Source: DATMER01 sp963741305
GTDB taxonomy: Bacteria; Acidobacteriota; Thermoanaerobaculia; Multivoradales; UBA5704
Length of the DNA: 64,000 nt
Direction: 5' to 3'
NCBI GenBank assembly: GCA_963741305.1
Contig: CAVUHL010000007.1
Coordinates: 1 to 64,000, forward strand
In this document: in pieces, positions 1 through 9,207 of the stretch
Numbering within the stretch: the first letter of the stretch is position 1
How the letters are laid out: every line of letters begins with the position of its first letter
Notes under the pieces: model-generated
Databases searched by the model: none
The model's input: the letters and a program-made list of their open reading frames with translations, nothing else
Told to the model about the DNA's origin: nothing
Position numbers and translations under genes: made by a program

Positions 1-1704
<1,704 letters not shown>

Positions 1705-1713
1705 CGAATTCCC

Positions 1714-1751
1714 GGCCGAGCCCGGGAGAGGTTGTTGGTTTGGGCTCGGCC
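1714..1751. terminator. Hairpin terminator shared by convergent genes
   Basis: A 10-bp perfect stem (GGCCGAGCCC at 1714-1723, GGGCTCGGCC at 1742-1751) with an 18-nt loop lies between the OPT gene (+) and the secreted cysteine-rich gene (-). There is no strong U tract, but the position in a convergent gap fits a bidirectional terminator. The core GAGCCCGGGAG is repeated in the hairpin at 3347-3372 behind the paralogous gene. Confidence 0.6.
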
Positions 1752-1766
1752 AAGATACTCCGCGGT

Positions 1767-2081
1767 TTACTCAGCCGTCACTGGTGTCTGCGCTGCGGGA
1801 GCCTGCTCTCCAGCCGGGGCGAAGATGGCAGCCAGCAGAACGTCCGCCGGCTCGGAGAGCTTCACAACTCCGCAATTATTCTCGTCGATGCAGGCGCACT
1901 CGGAGATCTGGATACAGCCGACGTTGGGAAGGGAACTGGGCACGCACTGGCGGCAGAAAGGATTGATGCTGACACGCTTGCAGATTTCGCCGCAGGTCGC
2001 TGAGGCGCTGTTCGGCAGCATGAGAACACCCAGGACCAGGAAACTACAGGCGAGGATCGCAATCTTTCCAAAGTTCCGCAT
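1767..2081 (-). CDS. Secreted 8-cysteine small protein (copy A)
   Basis: A 104-residue exported protein of unknown function. The ATG at 2081 is chosen because AAAGGAG sits 6 nt upstream; a longer reading to 2165 lacks this. Residues 1-28 form a signal peptide (MRNFGK, hydrophobic core, LPNSASA cleavage site). The mature part carries eight cysteines in the order Cx3C, CxxC, C, CxC, C, suited to disulfides outside the cytoplasm or to a metal site. A paralogue with the same cysteine order, a near-identical leader and the same type of terminator lies at 3394-3729, so the whole transcription unit has been duplicated. It could be a secreted peptide or effector precursor; no named family is recognised. 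Confidence 0.75.
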   Translation of the reverse strand: MRNFGKIAILACSFLVLGVLMLPNSASATCGEICKRVSINPFCRQCVPSSLPNVGCIQISECACIDENNCGVVKLSEPADVLLAAIFAPAGEQAPAAQTPVTAE

Positions 2082-2416
2082 TTCGTTCTCCTTTGGACCC
2101 GTGGGTCCTGTCAATGCCTCTTGATTCAATGCAACGGATTTACTTTCAACATCTCCTCTCTTCAAAAGGCATTGTGCTCAAAGGAGAGCGCCGGGACAAT
2201 CGCATGATTGTGTGGTTTTCGGAGCCGGCATGGCGGGGCTCCTGCACGATCATGTAGGCGGGCAACCGGAGAGATCATCAAGAACGCCGAAGTAGCTACC
2301 GCTTGGATCTCCCGGGTAGCGTTCGCGTGGAAAGACCACGGCAGTCTTCTCGGCAGAGGAACTTGTGCAGCCGAGAGACGACAGGGGTCTTGACGGAGCA
2401 GAAGGACACCGAGTAG

Positions 2417-2708
2417 GCTAGCCCAACTTCCACGCTTTGCGCGGTAAAGTTTTGAAAACATAGGGCCGAGCTATTTTTTCGTCACTACAAACCCTTCGCT
2501 AAAGAACCTCCTGACTAGGTTTTCCGCGGAATCCGGACCGATTGCCGAGTTGGCCCATATGTTCTTTCATAGCAGAAGTGGAGCCCTGGGGCTTTCGTCA
2601 CTATTTTCGCCCACAGAAGAGAGCCGTTCCCTAGAATCAATGACTTAGAAGCGTCAAACCCCCGAATTCCGCCCTCTTTTGGGGAAGGACCGTGGAAGTT
2701 GGGCTAGC
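2417..2708. repeat. 18-bp perfect inverted repeat enclosing 256 bp
   Basis: The sequence 2417-2434 (starts GCTAGCCCAACTTCC) is the exact reverse complement of 2691-2708. The enclosed 256 bp are more AT-rich than the surroundings and hold no convincing gene. The right arm ends a few bases before the ribosome-binding site of the antitoxin gene at 2728. No target duplication is visible at the outer edges. Possible MITE-like element or regulatory repeat. The wider stretch 2166-2690 shows nothing else I can support. Confidence 0.6.
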
Positions 2709-2727
2709 AACAAGAAGGAGGTGCTCT

Positions 2728-2958
2728 ATGGCCGTCCTGAAACCGAAAGACCTTACCCAACTTGACGAAAGCGAACTGCGTGACCTCCTTGGGTTCCAGC
2801 CGCGCACCTCCTTTGAAGAGCTTGCCCGGCAGCAGGGGGTTCGCCCAGTTGAGCGTTACGAAGACATTGCCGGAGGTTGGCCCGAGGACCAGATCGACGA
2901 TGGCTTCGAGGAGGCCCTGGAACGCTGGCGCCGGACGTCCTCCTGGGATGAAGAGTGA
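2728..2958 (+). CDS. Small antitoxin-like protein of a VapBC-type pair
   Basis: A 76-residue acidic protein directly upstream of a PIN-domain gene. The ATG at 2728 is chosen over an upstream start because AAGGAGG lies 6 nt before it. The sequence (MAVLKPKDLTQLDESELRDL, then an SFEELARQQGVRPVERYEDI stretch and an acidic tail EEALERWRR..SSWDEE) fits the short antitoxins that precede PIN toxins, with the C-terminal part probably wrapping the toxin. The stop is 3 nt before the toxin start, so the two are co-translated. DNA binding and autoregulation, possibly through the inverted repeat just upstream, is inference from the family. Confidence 0.7.
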   Translation: MAVLKPKDLTQLDESELRDLLGFQPRTSFEELARQQGVRPVERYEDIAGGWPEDQIDDGFEEALERWRRTSSWDEE

Positions 2959-2961
2959 GCC

Positions 2962-3340
2962 TTGGTCGTCGTCGACACCTCCGTTGTTTCCTATATTCTC
3001 AAGAAGCACTCTTTGGCTCCCGCATATTGGGAGATCTTGAAACATCATCTCCTTGGGATCTCCTTCATGACCGTCGCAGAGCTCTATCGCTGGCCTTTTC
3101 AACGAAACTGGGGTGAACAGAGGCTTGTCGCACTTCTGCAGCATCTTCAAGGCTATACCCTTCTCCACCACGAGGATGCGATGAGTTGGGAATGGGCGAA
3201 AATCAAGAGCAGGAGGGGCCGCCCAATTTCGGACTCCGACGCGTGCGATTGCTGCGACTGCCATTCTCTATGACGCCCCGCTCGTGACCCACAATCCTCG
3301 GCATTTCCTCCACATCGACGGTCTGGAAATCCTCACAGTG
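2962..3340 (+). pseudogene. VapC-like PIN-domain toxin, frameshifted
   Basis: PIN-domain ribonuclease toxin starting at TTG 2962. Visible PIN acidic residues are the Asp of VVVDTSVVSYIL, the Glu of MTVAELYR and the Asp pair in RPISDSDA; the fold then continues as WIAATAILYDAPLVTHN in another frame. One extra C near 3246 causes the shift and a premature TGA at 3271-3273. The corrected frame reaches the PIN end (GLEILTV at about 3340) but finds no stop before the opposing secreted-protein gene. This is either a sequencing indel plus a second error, or a decayed toxin. PIN toxins cleave specific RNAs and are held by their antitoxin. Confidence 0.65.
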
Positions 3341-3346
3341 CCGGAC

Positions 3347-3372
3347 GAGCCCGGGAGTGGCTCCCCGGGCTC
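3347..3372. terminator. Hairpin terminator between convergent genes
   Basis: Stem GAGCCCGGG (3347-3355) with CCCGGGCTC (3364-3372) and an 8-nt loop, 21 bp after the stop of the secreted gene at 3394-3729. The left arm matches the terminator at 1714-1751, supporting duplication of gene plus terminator. Confidence 0.55.
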
Positions 3373-3393
3373 GGTAAGGAGGGAACGAGCGAA

Positions 3394-3729
3394 TCACTCA
3401 GCGGCTGCTGTGATCTCGGTGGGGAGACCCGAGCAGGGAGCAGCCTCGGTGCCGTCCGAGAAGATGCTCGCCAGTGCCGTCTCCGCGGAGTCGGTGGAGA
3501 GAGAGGCGAAGGGGCAGATGACGAAGAAGCAGCCGCAACTCCCAGCGGAGTTCCGGCAGTCGGACGAAACTGCAGGGTCCTCGATGCATCGCAGGCAAGG
3601 GGTCTGTCCTGGGGGTGCGACGTTGGCGCAACGCCGGCCGCAGCCGGCGGACGCCTCGCTAGGGAGCAGGACGGCTCCGATCATCGCAATCAGCATGGCA
3701 ACCATCAGACAACGCACCGAGTTTCGCAT
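3394..3729 (-). CDS. Secreted 8-cysteine small protein (copy B)
   Basis: A 111-residue paralogue of the protein at 1767-2081. The N-terminus is a signal peptide (MRNSVRCLMVAMLIAMIGA, LPSEASA cleavage). The mature chain keeps the order Cx3C, CxxC, C, CxC, C, and both proteins end in an alanine- and threonine-rich acidic tail. GAAGGAGAACGAA before the ATG is almost the same as in copy A, so the leader is conserved. The two copies are about 1.3 kb apart on the same strand with the toxin-antitoxin pair between them. Function unknown; exported and disulfide-stabilised is what the sequence supports. Confidence 0.75.
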   Translation of the reverse strand: MRNSVRCLMVAMLIAMIGAVLLPSEASAGCGRRCANVAPPGQTPCLRCIEDPAVSSDCRNSAGSCGCFFVICPFASLSTDSAETALASIFSDGTEAAPCSGLPTEITAAAE

Positions 3730-4090
3730 TTCGTTCTCCTTCGGACCCAGAGTCCAGTTGCGCTTCGGTCAAATCGACGGGATTTCGTCCACGAAAGTAG
3801 TCTGCGCCGAGGGTCCTGTCGAAACAACCGCACAAATCGGCGGTTCTTGAGACTGAAAGCGCAGCCTACCCGCACGCTTGTGCAGGTAAGCCGCCAGCGG
3901 TTGAGGATGCCCCAAGCTGTCCGGAGCCGCTCTCGCCGCGAATCCCGCCGGTGCCCTCGGGGAGGCGGCAGTTCCCGAGCCGGGGCCGGTTGTCTCCGCG
4001 CCTACCCCGGAGGCGTCCGAAGAAGGTTCTCCTTCGCCCGGAGAGATTGGGCCGTTGCGCGGCCGCTCGGACGCGTTGCACGAAGAAAGG

Positions 4091-4262
4091 GCAGCGATTG
4101 CCCCCATTTGGGCAACGGCTGCCCTCACTTGGGCAGCCATTGCCCTTGATGGGGTAGCGGCTGCCCCGACGGGGGGAATGATTGCCCTTTTGGGGGCAAT
4201 GATGGCCCCCCAATTGGGGCAGTGGTTGCCCCGGTGGGGGTAGTGTCCTAGCTCATTGTTGG
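4091..4262. repeat. 21-bp-period tandem repeat array, copy A, with conserved flank
   Basis: About seven degenerate units of 21 bp, approximately GCAGCGATTGCCCCNATTTGG, run from 4091 to 4240. The edge 4244-4262 reads GTGTCCTAGCTCATTGTTG, the reverse complement of CAACAATNNNNTAGGACAC, which also borders the related array at 8295-8392 in the opposite orientation. In one frame each unit codes for a heptad such as AAIAPIW, but no credible start or ribosome site exists. The units are partly self-complementary. The region 3750-4800 otherwise shows no supported gene. Confidence 0.65.
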
Positions 4263-4377
4263 TGGCAGGGGGGGGTTGGCCGGGGCCTTCGGGAGGGTTT
4301 TGGCAAGGGACCTCTCCAGGCCCTGGGCGACTCCGTACTACCACCACCTCTCTTCCCTTTCGTGAAATGCCACTTTT

Positions 4378-4396
4378 TTGTCACTTCGCGTGACAA
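4378..4396. promoter_or_regulatory. Operator-like inverted repeat
   Basis: TTGTCAC-TTCGC-GTGACAA, a 7-bp perfect inverted repeat with a 5-nt spacer, lies in an AT-richer intergenic patch and is followed at once by TTGACT. It looks like a dimeric regulator site, but no convincing gene follows within 400 bp, so the target is unknown. Confidence 0.3.
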
Positions 4397-4801
4397 GCTT
4401 GACTTTTCGACCCGCTTGGGATTAATTTGTCTCATTGCAGCAGGGTGCAAGAAGTCTTTAGAATTTGAGCATCTACCGCTGCATCGGAAGGCGGGGGCGT
4501 ACCCCGTCGGCTACAAAAACGGAGAGCCTCGACCGGGGAACACTTTTGCCGAGTATCCCGGTTTCGAGGCCCCAACAGACGACGCCCTGCGTGAGGGGAT
4601 CGCTGTACCTGTACAGCTTACTCCATTCGCACGGGCGCCGTCAAGAAAGGATACCCCCATGGGGTACTCCGTTGACGGAAGGTGTACCGGGATCGGGGTC
4701 CGGTGGTGGCGCGAGCTTCTGCGCCCATGCTGGCCCCGGTCCCGCATAGTCCCAGGGCGACGCTCAGGCGGACCGCCGCTTCCCCTTGGCGTCGCCTTCC
4801 C

Positions 4802-4947
4802 CTAACTCAGCCCTAGCGGTTTTCGCAGGCGGTCCCTGATCCAGTTGGACAGGGGCCGCCCGTCCTGTTCTGCCGCCCTCTGAAATAGGGCCTTCTCACT
4901 CATCCGTGAGTCGCAGTCCAGGCGGAGGTGAACGTGATTTCAGCCAT
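4802..4947 (-). CDS. Short ribbon-helix-helix-like protein, probably frameshifted
   Basis: The last 33 codons (4802-4903) read MSEKALFQRAAEQ then GRPLSNWIRDRLRKPLG, a pattern of small ribbon-helix-helix DNA-binding proteins. The typical preceding strand VHLRLDCDSR is present just upstream in the same frame but lacks a start codon. An ATG at 4945-4947 (MAEI) is one base out of frame, so a one-base deletion would restore a protein of about 47 residues. It lies divergent to the transposase gene and next to its promoter, so a role as repressor is conceivable. Low confidence because of the short length. Confidence 0.35.
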
Positions 4948-4995
4948 ACGGACAGAGTACGGAAAATTCCCTGGAGATTCAAGCCCAGAAACCCC

Positions 4996-5024
4996 TTGAC
5001 ACGTCCGGACGTTGTCCGTACAAT
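4996..5024 (+). promoter_or_regulatory. Sigma-70 promoter of the transposase
   Basis: Consensus TTGACA at 4996-5001, a 17-nt spacer containing the palindrome GTCCGGAC, and TACAAT at 5019-5024, ending 23 nt before the transposase ATG. This is the best promoter match seen in the window. Confidence 0.6.
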
Positions 5025-5047
5025 GTCCCTGTCAGTCAGAGAACACC

Positions 5048-6035
5048 ATGGACGCCCCACACTCCCACCCCACCGCCAACCCGAAGCGGCTGCCGCACCT
5101 GCGGCGGGCCCACCATCGGCTGGGGCAAGGACCGGGACGGCAACCCCGGCGCCGCAAGTGCAAGGCGTGCGGCTCGACCTTCGGGATCATCCCGGCCCGT
5201 CCGCTGGGCGCCATGCGGCTGGACATGGACCGGGCCGTGCTCTGCCTCTCCCTCCTGACCGAAGGTACCTCCATCCGCAGCACGGAGCGGATCGCGGGCA
5301 CCCACCGCGACACCATTTGCAGCCTCCTCCGGGTCGCGGGTGCGAAGTGCGAGAGCGCTCCTGAATCGGCTTGTTCGCAATGTCCCGGTGGCGGACGTAC
5401 AAGCGGACGAGCTGTGGTGCTTCGTGGGGATGAAGGAGAAGCACGAAGAACGGCTCAAGAAGAACAGGACCCGGAGATGGGGGACGTCTATACGTTCGTC
5501 GGAATCGAGCGGGATTCCAAGCTGGTGCTCGGCTTCCACATGGGGCGGCGCACCTCGGAAGACGCCTCCCGTCTTCATGGCGAAGATGGACGCCGCGACC
5601 TCGGGCCGGTTCCAGATTTCGACGGACGGATTCACCGGCTACCCCGGCGCGGTAGAGCAGCACCTCGGGGGCCGGGTGGACTTCGGCCAGCTTATCAAAA
5701 CCTACAGCGCGGAAACGGTGGACTCAGAGCGCCGGTACTCCCCGGCGCGCATAATATCGGCGGAGAAGGTAGCGGTCTCTGGCACCCCGGATGAGGAGCG
5801 GATTTGCACCTCGCACGTCGAGCGGACGAACCTGCACATCCGCATGCAGATGCGGCGCTTCACCCGCCTGACGAACGCTTTCAGCCGCAAGCGGGACAAC
5901 CTCCGGGCCGCGCTGGCGCTCCACTTCGCGGCCTACAACTTCACTTGGATGCACTCCGGCATCCGGATGACGCCCGCCATGAAGGCGGGGATTGCTCGGA
6001 AGCCTTGGAGCGTTCGGGAGTTACTGGCGAACTAG
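5048..6035 (+). CDS. IS1-like transposase, frameshifted
   Basis: DDE transposase that catalyses strand transfer of its own insertion sequence. An N-terminal zinc finger (CRTC then KCKACGSTFG) is followed by an HTH region, then the catalytic domain: first Asp in VQADELWCFVGM, second Asp in STDGFTGY, catalytic Glu in SHVERTNLHIRM, with the RFTRLTNAFSRK stretch typical of IS1-type enzymes. The protein runs through at least three frames (missing C near 5146, shifts near 5360 and 5470-5570), so it is non-functional as written or carries assembly errors. The -1 shifting known in IS1 would not explain several breaks. No terminal inverted repeats could be placed, so the element ends are undefined. 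Confidence 0.8.
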
Positions 6036-6090
6036 GGCTCGCTCTGGCGTAAAACAGGCATATTGACCGCCGCAGGCACTCTCTGACACA

Positions 6091-6108
6091 CTGCCCATGC
6101 ATGGGCAG
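6091..6108. promoter_or_regulatory. 18-bp perfect palindrome upstream of a two-gene operon
   Basis: CTGCCCATGCATGGGCAG is fully palindromic and lies 43 bp before the start at 6151. It could be an operator for the downstream pair, or a hairpin. Confidence 0.4.
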
Positions 6109-6150
6109 GAGTGGGCGGGCGAGGTCCCTCCCTTAGCCTTGAGGTATGTT

Positions 6151-6366
6151 ATGTCACGCCAACGGTATGTGGGGCGCATCGCCCTCCCCCAGAGACCACG
6201 GCCCGAGCGGTGCCCTGTTTGTGGGGTCAAGGAGATTTCTCTTTCCGGCTCTCCGCTGGCTCGGGCCTGGCTCGCCTATAAGATACAAGCTGCGCTGGCT
6301 CCTAAGGCCGACGCCCTAGAGAACACAGCCCGGCGCAAAGCACACAAGCTCTACTCTAGGCCGTGA
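6151..6366 (+). CDS. Small CPVCG-containing protein of unknown function
   Basis: A 71-residue basic protein, not recognised. The start at 6151 is preferred over 6097 because GAGG lies 7 nt before it, while the upstream ATG sits inside a palindrome with no ribosome site. It carries one CPVCG knuckle and a helical, Ala/Lys-rich C-terminus (AYKIQAALAPKADALENTAR). With a single CxxC pair it would need a partner or dimer to bind zinc. Its TGA overlaps the GTG start of the next gene (GTGA), so the two are translationally coupled. Confidence 0.5.
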   Translation: MSRQRYVGRIALPQRPRPERCPVCGVKEISLSGSPLARAWLAYKIQAALAPKADALENTARRKAHKLYSRP

Positions 6367-6818
6367 GCGATCTCGGAGAGCCATCCAAGGGAGACGAAGA
6401 GTCTCGGGCTATTGAGAGGCCCGCTGAGCCCTCGGCTACGGTCAAGATCGCACCTCAGCAAATCACGGAGGCCATCGAGAGGATGCCGCCTCAATTCCGA
6501 GAAATGTTCGAGATGATGGCGGTGTCTACAATGGCGCCCCACCATCCGATAATTGACAAATTCAAGGATGAGCATGTACAGCAGTTTTTGGACAATGATC
6601 GGTTTGAGGCCCAGAGCGAGTACAAGCTTCGCAGTTCCAATCGCTGGTTTTACTTGACTTACTTCATCCTTGCTTTACTCGCGCTGGGATGTTTATTTTC
6701 TTTCTTATTGCCGCAAAACAAAGAACTTCTCGGTGACCTTCTCAAGATTCTCCTTGCGTTCGCTAGTGGTGTGACGAGTGGGTTTGGACTCAAAGCACAA
6801 CTCGACAAGAAGAAATGA
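6363..6818 (+). CDS. Membrane protein with acidic N-terminus and C-terminal hairpin
   Basis: A 151-residue protein starting at GTG 6363, overlapping the preceding stop by 4 nt. Residues 1-90 are hydrophilic (including ITEAIERMPPQFREMFEMM). Two hydrophobic segments follow at about 95-115 (WFYLTYFILALLALGCLFSF) and 120-140 (LLGDLLKILLAFASGVTSGF). It ends in KAQLDKKK, so both ends are probably cytoplasmic. The architecture resembles small two-TM accessory proteins found with mobile or defence genes, but no family is recognised. It lies inside the cassette bracketed by the inverted 21-bp arrays. Confidence 0.6.
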   Translation: MSDLGEPSKGDEESRAIERPAEPSATVKIAPQQITEAIERMPPQFREMFEMMAVSTMAPHHPIIDKFKDEHVQQFLDNDRFEAQSEYKLRSSNRWFYLTYFILALLALGCLFSFLLPQNKELLGDLLKILLAFASGVTSGFGLKAQLDKKK

Positions 6819-6852
6819 AAGGGCCGGCCCCTCTCGGAACCGGCCCCTAGTG

Positions 6853-7302
6853 CTACGTCGCCTCCCTCGGTGCCGCTCGATGACGGGTCCCGCCCAATCT
6901 CCTCCCCGCCGCCACGTGCCAGAACTCCCGCCAGCTCAGCCGCCAAGGCCCGACACTGCCGGGAGCTTCGGAGCGTGGCGATGATGCGGTGGAGGGAAGG
7001 TGCGTCAGGGTGCGCAGCTTGTTCCGGTCCGGTCCATGGCTGGTGCCTCGGAAGACGCCGAAGGGCGGGGAGACCATGCCCCGAACCTCCACCTCTCGGC
7101 CGTCCATGAGGCGGGCCTTGAACGTGCCGAGATGCCAGGCCAGAGGCAGGGGAAGGCCGGCCTTGGACCGGACCTTGAGATAGGCGTCCAAGGCATAGGC
7201 GGCCCACACCCCAACGCTTCGGAAGCCCTCAGATTCGGACGCCCGCTTCCAGGCGATGCTCTGCGGCATGGAAGCCCTGAGAGTGAAGGTAGCAACCTTC
7301 AT
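6853..7302 (-). CDS. Third gene of an unknown operon (MKVATF.. protein), frameshifted
   Basis: About 150 residues. The N-terminus MKVATFTLRASMPQSIAWKR with a following SVGVWAAYALDAYLK helix resembles a short RHH-like segment. The middle (REVEVRGMVSPPFGVFRGT) is strand-rich, and the helical C-terminus RIIATLRSSRQCRALAAELA lies in another frame after a shift near 6990-7010. The exact end is therefore uncertain; TAG at 6853-6855 is used. Its ATG overlaps the stop of the gene before it (ATGA). I have the impression of a family common in Acidobacteria-type genomes but cannot name a function. Confidence 0.5.
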   Translation of the reverse strand: MKVATFTLRASMPQSIAWKRASESEGFRSVGVWAAYALDAYLKVRSKAGLPLPLAWHLGTFKARLMDGREVEVRGMVSPPFGVFRGTSHGPDRNKLRTLTHLPSTASSPRSEAPGSVGPWRLSWREFWHVAAGRRLGGTRHRAAPREAT

Positions 7303-7678
7303 ATCCCGTACGCCTCGCCGCTGTCCTCCCAGAAGCTTTCCACGGCTTCAACGGCAACCCGGAGATCCTTCCCTGGGTCCCGCCGCTCGCCGCTTATGGG
7401 AGAGAAGAACGGCGCAGGAAGATACTGATAGAGGCCCTTGGAAGCCCGGACCAGGGCCTCTAGGCGTCGCTTTTCCTCCCGGCGGAAGAAGAGACCGGAT
7501 CGGGCCGGGAGCGCTCCCGAAGAACGTCCCGGAGGTAGCGGGAGAAGAGATCCCCGGCGAAAGCGAGGAAGGCGGGAACGTCCCGCTTGTACATCCGCCC
7601 GTAGCTCTCCCAGTAGGCCACCTGGGAGCTGGTCGCCTTGACGATGATGGTGTGCCGCTTCTTCACCCGGAGAGCCAT
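7299..7678 (-). CDS. Second gene of an unknown operon
   Basis: About 126 residues beginning MALRVKKRHTIIVKATSSQV and continuing with the helical segment YWESYGRMYKRDVPAFLAFA. A frameshift near 7500 joins it to the C-terminal part RREEKRRLEALVRASKGLYQ. The ATG shares bases with the TAA of the gene before it (TAATG), and its own TGA overlaps the next ATG, giving tight coupling. The N-terminal strand plus helices could be an RHH-type DNA-binding fold. Function not recognised. Confidence 0.5.
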
Positions 7679-8147
7679 TAGGCGGCCTCCCCCGCCACGG
7701 CCCCATCTCGGTTTCGAGGCGGTCCGCCAGCTTGCCGACCTGGACGGCGATCTCGCTTCCCACCCGGGCAAGGTGCTCTTCGTGCGGAGTCTCGGGGCTG
7801 GCCTCCGGCCCCGCCCATTCGAGGATGAAGCCCTGGACGTGGCGGAGATCGGCGATACCGGCCCGGAGTGCCGCCCGAAGGGTGCCTTCCGGCTGAGGGG
7901 GCCACCATTCCGAGTATTGGAGGACCAGGATGTAGAGCAGATCGCCGAAGGACCGGAGGGCGGCGTTGCTCTGGGCTCCGGAGATCTGCTGGAGGAACGT
8001 CTCCCGGAAGGTGGGGAAGTCCTCGAAACTGGCGGGGTCGATGACGGGCGGACCTACCGGGAGCTCGTCGGGATCTGGCGGGACGGGCGGGGAAGGATCG
8101 GGGGGCGGGGAATCGGGCGGTGTAGGATCTGGTACTAGGTCCGGCAT
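7678..8147 (-). CDS. First gene of an unknown operon, proline-rich N-terminus
   Basis: About 156 residues. Residues 1-38 are almost only Pro, Asp and small residues (PDPTPPDSPPPDPSPPVPPD), an extended or disordered tail. The rest is helical (FRETFLQQISGAQSNAALRS, GTLRAALRAGIADLRHV, EIAVQVGKLADRLETEMG). AGGAGG lies 7 nt before the ATG. One G missing in a G run near 7693 hides the natural stop: with it the protein ends RGEAA and TAA overlaps the next ATG. Unknown function; it heads a three-gene operon within the accessory cassette. Confidence 0.5.
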
Positions 8148-8294
8148 GGGGTAGCCTCCTGTGCTGGGCTAGGCTCCGGTGCGGGCTCCAATCCCGCCCG
8201 GGGCCGTCTCAAAGGGCTCTGAGGGAGGGCTTCCTCCCCCTTCGGGGAGAGGAAGCTACCTCGGTTTCAAGGCCCTGGAGACCCCTTCCACCGA

Positions 8295-8392
8295 CAACAA
8301 TCTATTAGGACACCACCCCGGTGGGGGCCATCGCTGCCCCAACGAGGGCAGTGACTGCCCAAATGGGGGCCATCGCTGCCCTCTCGTCGGGG
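8295..8392. repeat. 21-bp-period repeat array, copy B, inverted relative to copy A
   Basis: Three to four units of about GGGCAGTGACTGCCCAAATGG. The left edge 8295-8313 carries the same CAACAATNNNNTAGGACAC boundary as copy A but on the opposite strand, and beyond the array a short stretch resembling ATCGCTGCCCT-TC-TCG is shared. The two arrays face each other across about 4 kb. The intergenic stretch 8148-8470 holds no other supported feature. Confidence 0.6.
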
Positions 8393-8470
8393 AAAGCTCA
8401 GTCCGAGACCGCGGGAGAGCACGCAAGGCTGAATTGGCGGCGAAGAAGCTCTTCTCCGGTCATCAGTTCC

Positions 8471-9088
8471 TCACGTCCGCCGGGTGAACCACCCCGTGAG
8501 GCTCATGCGCTCGCGGGAGGCGGGAAGGACTTCGTGGCAGACGCTGTCGCTCAGGAAGGTCACGAGGGTGCCGCCGGCGGGGAGCACGTCCTGCCAGGCG
8601 GAGCCATCCTCCGGGCTGTCGTAGAGGCGGATCTGGCCGCCGTCCTCGGGTTTCCAGTCCTCGTTGAGGTAGAGGACGGTGGAGACGATACGGCTGCCGT
8701 CGTCCCCGGCGCCCAGAAACCGGTCGAGGTGTTTCTGGTAGAAGGCGCCCGGCGGGTAGATGGCGAGGTGACCCTCGAAGCCGAAGAGTCCGAGGTAGAG
8801 AGTGCGGTTGATGGCCAGTCGCAGGTCTTCGAGGAGGTAGAGATAGGGAAGCTGCGCCGGGGTGAAAGGCTCCTCGAGCCAGAGGATCAGGTCGCTACGG
8901 ATCTCCGGCCGGACCTTGAAGTCGGCGCCGGAGCCCACGCCGGCCCGCTGGAACGAGCCCTCGCGCAGGAGCTCATTCGTCTCCTCACGCAGGGCACGGA
9001 CCTCATCAGGAGAGAGGAAGCCCGGATAGACGGACCGGCCGCTCCCGGCGAGGTCCGTCACGATGCGGTCGAGGTCAGGGAGCATCAC
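8471..9088 (-). CDS. 2-oxoglutarate/Fe(II)-dependent oxygenase (prolyl-4-hydroxylase/SM-20-like)
   Basis: A 205-residue cytoplasmic oxygenase that would couple 2-oxoglutarate decarboxylation to substrate hydroxylation. The double-stranded beta-helix core shows the iron ligands HLD in FYQKHLDRFLG, then STVLYLNEDWKPEDGGQIRL, the distal His in SVCHEVLPAS and the 2OG-binding Arg in SRERMSLTGWF. All expected residues are present and the length is normal for the bacterial P4Hc group, which often acts on proteins such as elongation factors or ribosomal subunits. The frame is intact, unlike its neighbours. It follows the E2 gene after a long hairpin, so it is probably transcribed separately or after attenuation. 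Confidence 0.85.
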   Translation of the reverse strand: MMLPDLDRIVTDLAGSGRSVYPGFLSPDEVRALREETNELLREGSFQRAGVGSGADFKVRPEIRSDLILWLEEPFTPAQLPYLYLLEDLRLAINRTLYLGLFGFEGHLAIYPPGAFYQKHLDRFLGAGDDGSRIVSTVLYLNEDWKPEDGGQIRLYDSPEDGSAWQDVLPAGGTLVTFLSDSVCHEVLPASRERMSLTGWFTRRT

Positions 9089-9101
9089 GAAGTATTTTCA
9101 G

Positions 9102-9186
9102 AAAGGACCCCAAGGACTGCAAGGACAACAAGGACGGGCGATGCGGCTTTTTGTCCTTGGCGTCCTTGCTGTCCTTGGGGTCCTTT
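9102..9186. repeat. Long hairpin made of 9-bp AAGGACNNN repeats
   Basis: A 34-nt left arm (9102-9135) and right arm (9153-9186) pair at 31 of 34 positions. Each arm is itself a tandem repeat with a 9-bp period, AAGGACNNN, and its complement. It sits in the 119-bp gap between the E2 gene and the oxygenase, so it may act as a terminator or mRNA-processing element. Confidence 0.6.
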
Positions 9187-9207
9187 GGGTCCTACAGACA
9201 CGCGGCC

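Noticed and set aside
2162..2461. 99-codon minus-strand ORF
   Set aside because: Low-complexity, basic composition, overlaps the inverted-repeat segment, no RBS or domain.
4091..4347. Proline-rich coding gene spanning repeat array A
   Set aside because: Several frames are open through the array, no start has an RBS, and the related array B has no matching frame; treated as a repeat.
4362..4805. 147-codon plus-strand ORF
   Set aside because: No ribosome site, no recognisable domain, biased composition; it lies in an intergenic region with operator-like repeats.
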